Below, piece by piece: positions 3,995-5,876 of a DNA stretch of 5,876 bases. This DNA comes from JBLMZW01 sp050259035 (GTDB lineage Bacteria; Bacillota; Syntrophomonadia; Syntrophomonadales; DTU052), in contig JBLMZW010000008.1 of the NCBI GenBank assembly GCA_050259035.1, positions 1 to 5,876 on the forward strand. Reading direction: 5' to 3'. Both the position numbers and the translations under genes were made by a program. Within the stretch, counting starts at the first letter, position 1. Each line of letters begins with the position of its first letter. The notes beneath the pieces were generated by a model. It had not been told where the DNA came from. It did no database searches and saw only the letters and a list, made by a program, of their open reading frames with translations.

Positions 3995-5876
3995 TTAAAT
4001 AGCAGCCAGTATATCCTCTAGAGCTTCTAATGACAATTCACGAAACCCCTTAAGAACCAATGTATTCTGATTGGTGACACTGATGTCGAAATCATATTTT
4101 CCTTTTAGTATGGCCAATCCAACCGCTTTTTCTCCCAGGGCCTCTCCCAGGTTTAACTCAATTTTTTGATTATCAGTATTGATGTATCTAATTTTTTTAT
4201 CCCTTGCCATTAAGCGTAAACGAGCGATACGCAACAGATTACTGACCGGTTTGGGTAAGTGCCCAAAACGATCCCGAAGATCACTTTCAATAGTCTGGAT
4301 CTCGTTAAGGTTATCACTTAACATAGCCTGTCGATATATCTGAATACGTATCCCTGGATCGTTAATGTATTCATCCGGAATATAACTATCGATTTTTAAA
4401 TCCAGCTGGGGAAGTTCACGATTAGGGATATTTTTACCTTTAATATGTGCGGTTTCTTCTTCGAGTAACCGGCAGTATAAGTCGAACCCGACCGCCTCAA
4501 TATGACCGTGCTGTTCTGCCCCTAAGAGGTTTCCCGCCCCCCTGATTTCTAAATCCCGTAAAGCTATCTTCATACCCGAACCGATTTCAGTGAATTCACG
4601 GATAGCATTCAGCCGTTTCTGTGCGGTCTCAGTAACCACACGGTCGGGGCGGTAAGTAAGATAAGCGTAAGCGACACGATTGGTTCTGCCTACCCGTCCC
4701 CGGATCTGATACAGTTGGGCTAGCCCCATTCGATCTGCCTGATCGACAATTAAAGTGTTCACATTGGGCATATCTAACCCTGATTCAATAATGCTGGTAC
4801 ATAAAAGTATATCTAACTGACCCTCTTGAAATCTGTTCATAACATTTGCCAGGTCGGTTTCCTGCATGCGTCCATGGGCCATTCCTATTCGAACATCCGG
4901 CAATAATTCCAGTATCTCTTTTCTGACCCTCTCAATATCCTGGATGCGGTTATGAACGAAAAATACCTGTCCTTCTCGTTCCAGTTCGGTTTGTATAGCC
5001 CCGGCAACAATCTCCGGATTATATTCCATAACATAAGTATTGATAGGAAATCGCTCCGGCGGTGGGGTATCAATAACTGACAGATCACGCAGCCCGGTCA
5101 ATGCCATATGCAGAGTTCTGGGTATGGGTGTAGCCGACAAACTAATAACATCAACCTGGGCTTTCAGGGTCTTAATCTTTTCTTTTTGTCGAACTCCAAA
5201 ACGATGTTCTTCGTCTATCACCAACAGTCCCAGGTCTTTGAACTGGATATCTTTGGAGAGCAAGCGGTGGGTTCCAATAACAATGTCTACTACCCCACGC
5301 TGAAGATCATCAGCGATTTTTTTCTGCTGTCCCGCGGTGCGGAAACGGCTTAAGACCTCTAGAACCACCGGGTAAGAAGCAAAACGCCGTTGGAAAGTCT
5401 GATAGTGTTGTTCGGCTAAAACGGTGGTAGGAACCAGAACTGCAACCTGCTTGTGGTCCATGACCGCCTTAAAAGCCGCTCTCATAGCCACTTCGGTTTT
5501 GCCGTATCCCACATCACCACATATTAAACGATCCACAGGATGGGGTTTTTCCATATCCCGTTTGACTTCAACAATGGCCCGGGCCTGATCCGGGGTTTCC
5601 TCGTACTCAAAACCTTCTTCGAACTCCTCCTGCCATACCGTATCTGAAGAAAAGCCAAACCCTCTGGTCCTTTCCCGTGCAGCATAAAGTTTAATCAAGT
5701 CCCCGGCCAGCTCCTGTACTGACTCTTTTACCTTTTTCTTTGTGCGTTCCCACTCACTGCCGCCCAATTTACTTAGCCGCGGTTCCCTTTCGCCTCCGCT
5801 GTACCTGGTCAACATATTCAGTTTTTCCACGGGCAGGTACAGACGATCGGTTCCCGCAAATTGAACTAAAAGATAC
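3995..5876 (-). CDS. mfd: Transcription-repair coupling factor Mfd, C-terminal part (5' end outside window)
   Basis: The reading frame is open to the window edge. The first whole codon starts at 5875 and reads YLLVQFAGTDRLYLPVEKLN, so the GTG at 5830 is internal and not a start. The 626 visible residues are a little over half of a typical Mfd (about 1,150-1,180 aa). In visible-fragment numbering they contain the end of the RNA-polymerase interaction domain (about 1-30), then the RecG-like SF2 translocase: Walker A GDVGYGKTE (120-128), TTVLAEQH (150-157), DEEH box (221-224), SATPIPRTL (247-255), TSIIESGLDMPN (360-371) and QIRGRVGR (390-397). The C-terminal autoinhibitory domain 7 follows (about 490-626). 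Mfd pushes RNA polymerase off lesions and recruits UvrA for strand-specific repair; the UvrB-like recruitment domains lie off the window. It ends 263 nt before spoVT with no obvious terminator, so some read-through into spoVT is possible. Confidence 0.97.
   Translation of the reverse strand, partial: YLLVQFAGTDRLYLPVEKLNMLTRYSGGEREPRLSKLGGSEWERTKKKVKESVQELAGDLIKLYAARERTRGFGFSSDTVWQEEFEEGFEYEETPDQARAIVEVKRDMEKPHPVDRLICGDVGYGKTEVAMRAAFKAVMDHKQVAVLVPTTVLAEQHYQTFQRRFASYPVVLEVLSRFRTAGQQKKIADDLQRGVVDIVIGTHRLLSKDIQFKDLGLLVIDEEHRFGVRQKEKIKTLKAQVDVISLSATPIPRTLHMALTGLRDLSVIDTPPPERFPINTYVMEYNPEIVAGAIQTELEREGQVFFVHNRIQDIERVRKEILELLPDVRIGMAHGRMQETDLANVMNRFQEGQLDILLCTSIIESGLDMPNVNTLIVDQADRMGLAQLYQIRGRVGRTNRVAYAYLTYRPDRVVTETAQKRLNAIREFTEIGSGMKIALRDLEIRGAGNLLGAEQHGHIEAVGFDLYCRLLEEETAHIKGKNIPNRELPQLDLKIDSYIPDEYINDPGIRIQIYRQAMLSDNLNEIQTIESDLRDRFGHLPKPVSNLLRIARLRLMARDKKIRYINTDNQKIELNLGEALGEKAVGLAILKGKYDFDISVTNQNTLVLKGFRELSLEALEDILAAI

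Noticed and set aside
3553..4002. A 149-codon plus-strand open frame covering the start of spoVT and the mfd-spoVT spacer
   Set aside because: Its first part is antisense to a certain gene (spoVT). The remainder reads as low-quality translated spacer with no recognisable domain, and the spacer is better explained by the sigma-G promoter and spoVT leader.
5040..5353. Overlapping plus-strand frames inside mfd
   Set aside because: They lie antisense to the Mfd translocase motifs, which fix the coding strand and frame. No ribosome binding site or domain supports them.

Overview
The window is a stretch of low-to-moderate GC chromosome from an endospore-forming Firmicute. It is most likely from class Clostridia, of the Desulfotomaculum/Pelotomaculum/Syntrophomonas sort; that placement is inferred from gene content and order, not from a database match. 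Every gene lies on the minus strand, so transcription runs from high to low coordinates: mfd (5' part outside the window), spoVT, a SpoVB/YabM-family flippase, mazG, hup (HU) and rqcP (3' end outside the window). This matches the Bacillus subtilis mfd-spoVT-yabM-yabN-yabO order, with two differences: an HU gene sits between mazG and the yabO/rqcP homologue, and MazG is stand-alone rather than fused to a methylase domain as in YabN.

Region by region. 5876-3995 is the C-terminal half of the transcription-repair coupling factor Mfd. 3994-3732 is an AT-rich spacer with no credible gene. It carries a near-consensus sigma-G type promoter (3815-3785) and the ribosome binding site of spoVT. 3731-3168 is spoVT, the forespore regulator, followed by a strong intrinsic terminator (3140-3103). 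3102-3021 is a short GC-rich segment with nested inverted repeats, and a second perfect hairpin terminator (3020-2986) follows it. A sigma-A-like promoter overlaps that second terminator, with its -35 in the hairpin loop. It drives a tightly packed cluster: flippase (2956-1406), mazG (1393-629, 12 nt downstream), hup (514-242, after a 114-nt AT-rich gap with no clear terminator) and rqcP (242-1, overlapping the hup stop codon by one base).

The genes combine DNA maintenance (Mfd, HU), nucleotide-pool cleaning (MazG), rescue of stalled translation (RqcP), lipid-linked precursor export (flippase) and late forespore gene control (SpoVT). This is a conserved housekeeping/sporulation neighbourhood rather than an accessory island, and I see no mobile element, CRISPR array, tRNA or rRNA. 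The least explained parts are the 3102-3021 element between the two terminators and a Cys/His cluster in the SpoVT sensor domain. Two starts are revised: HU begins at a TTG (90 aa), and the flippase begins at an internal ATG (516 aa) rather than the upstream GTG.
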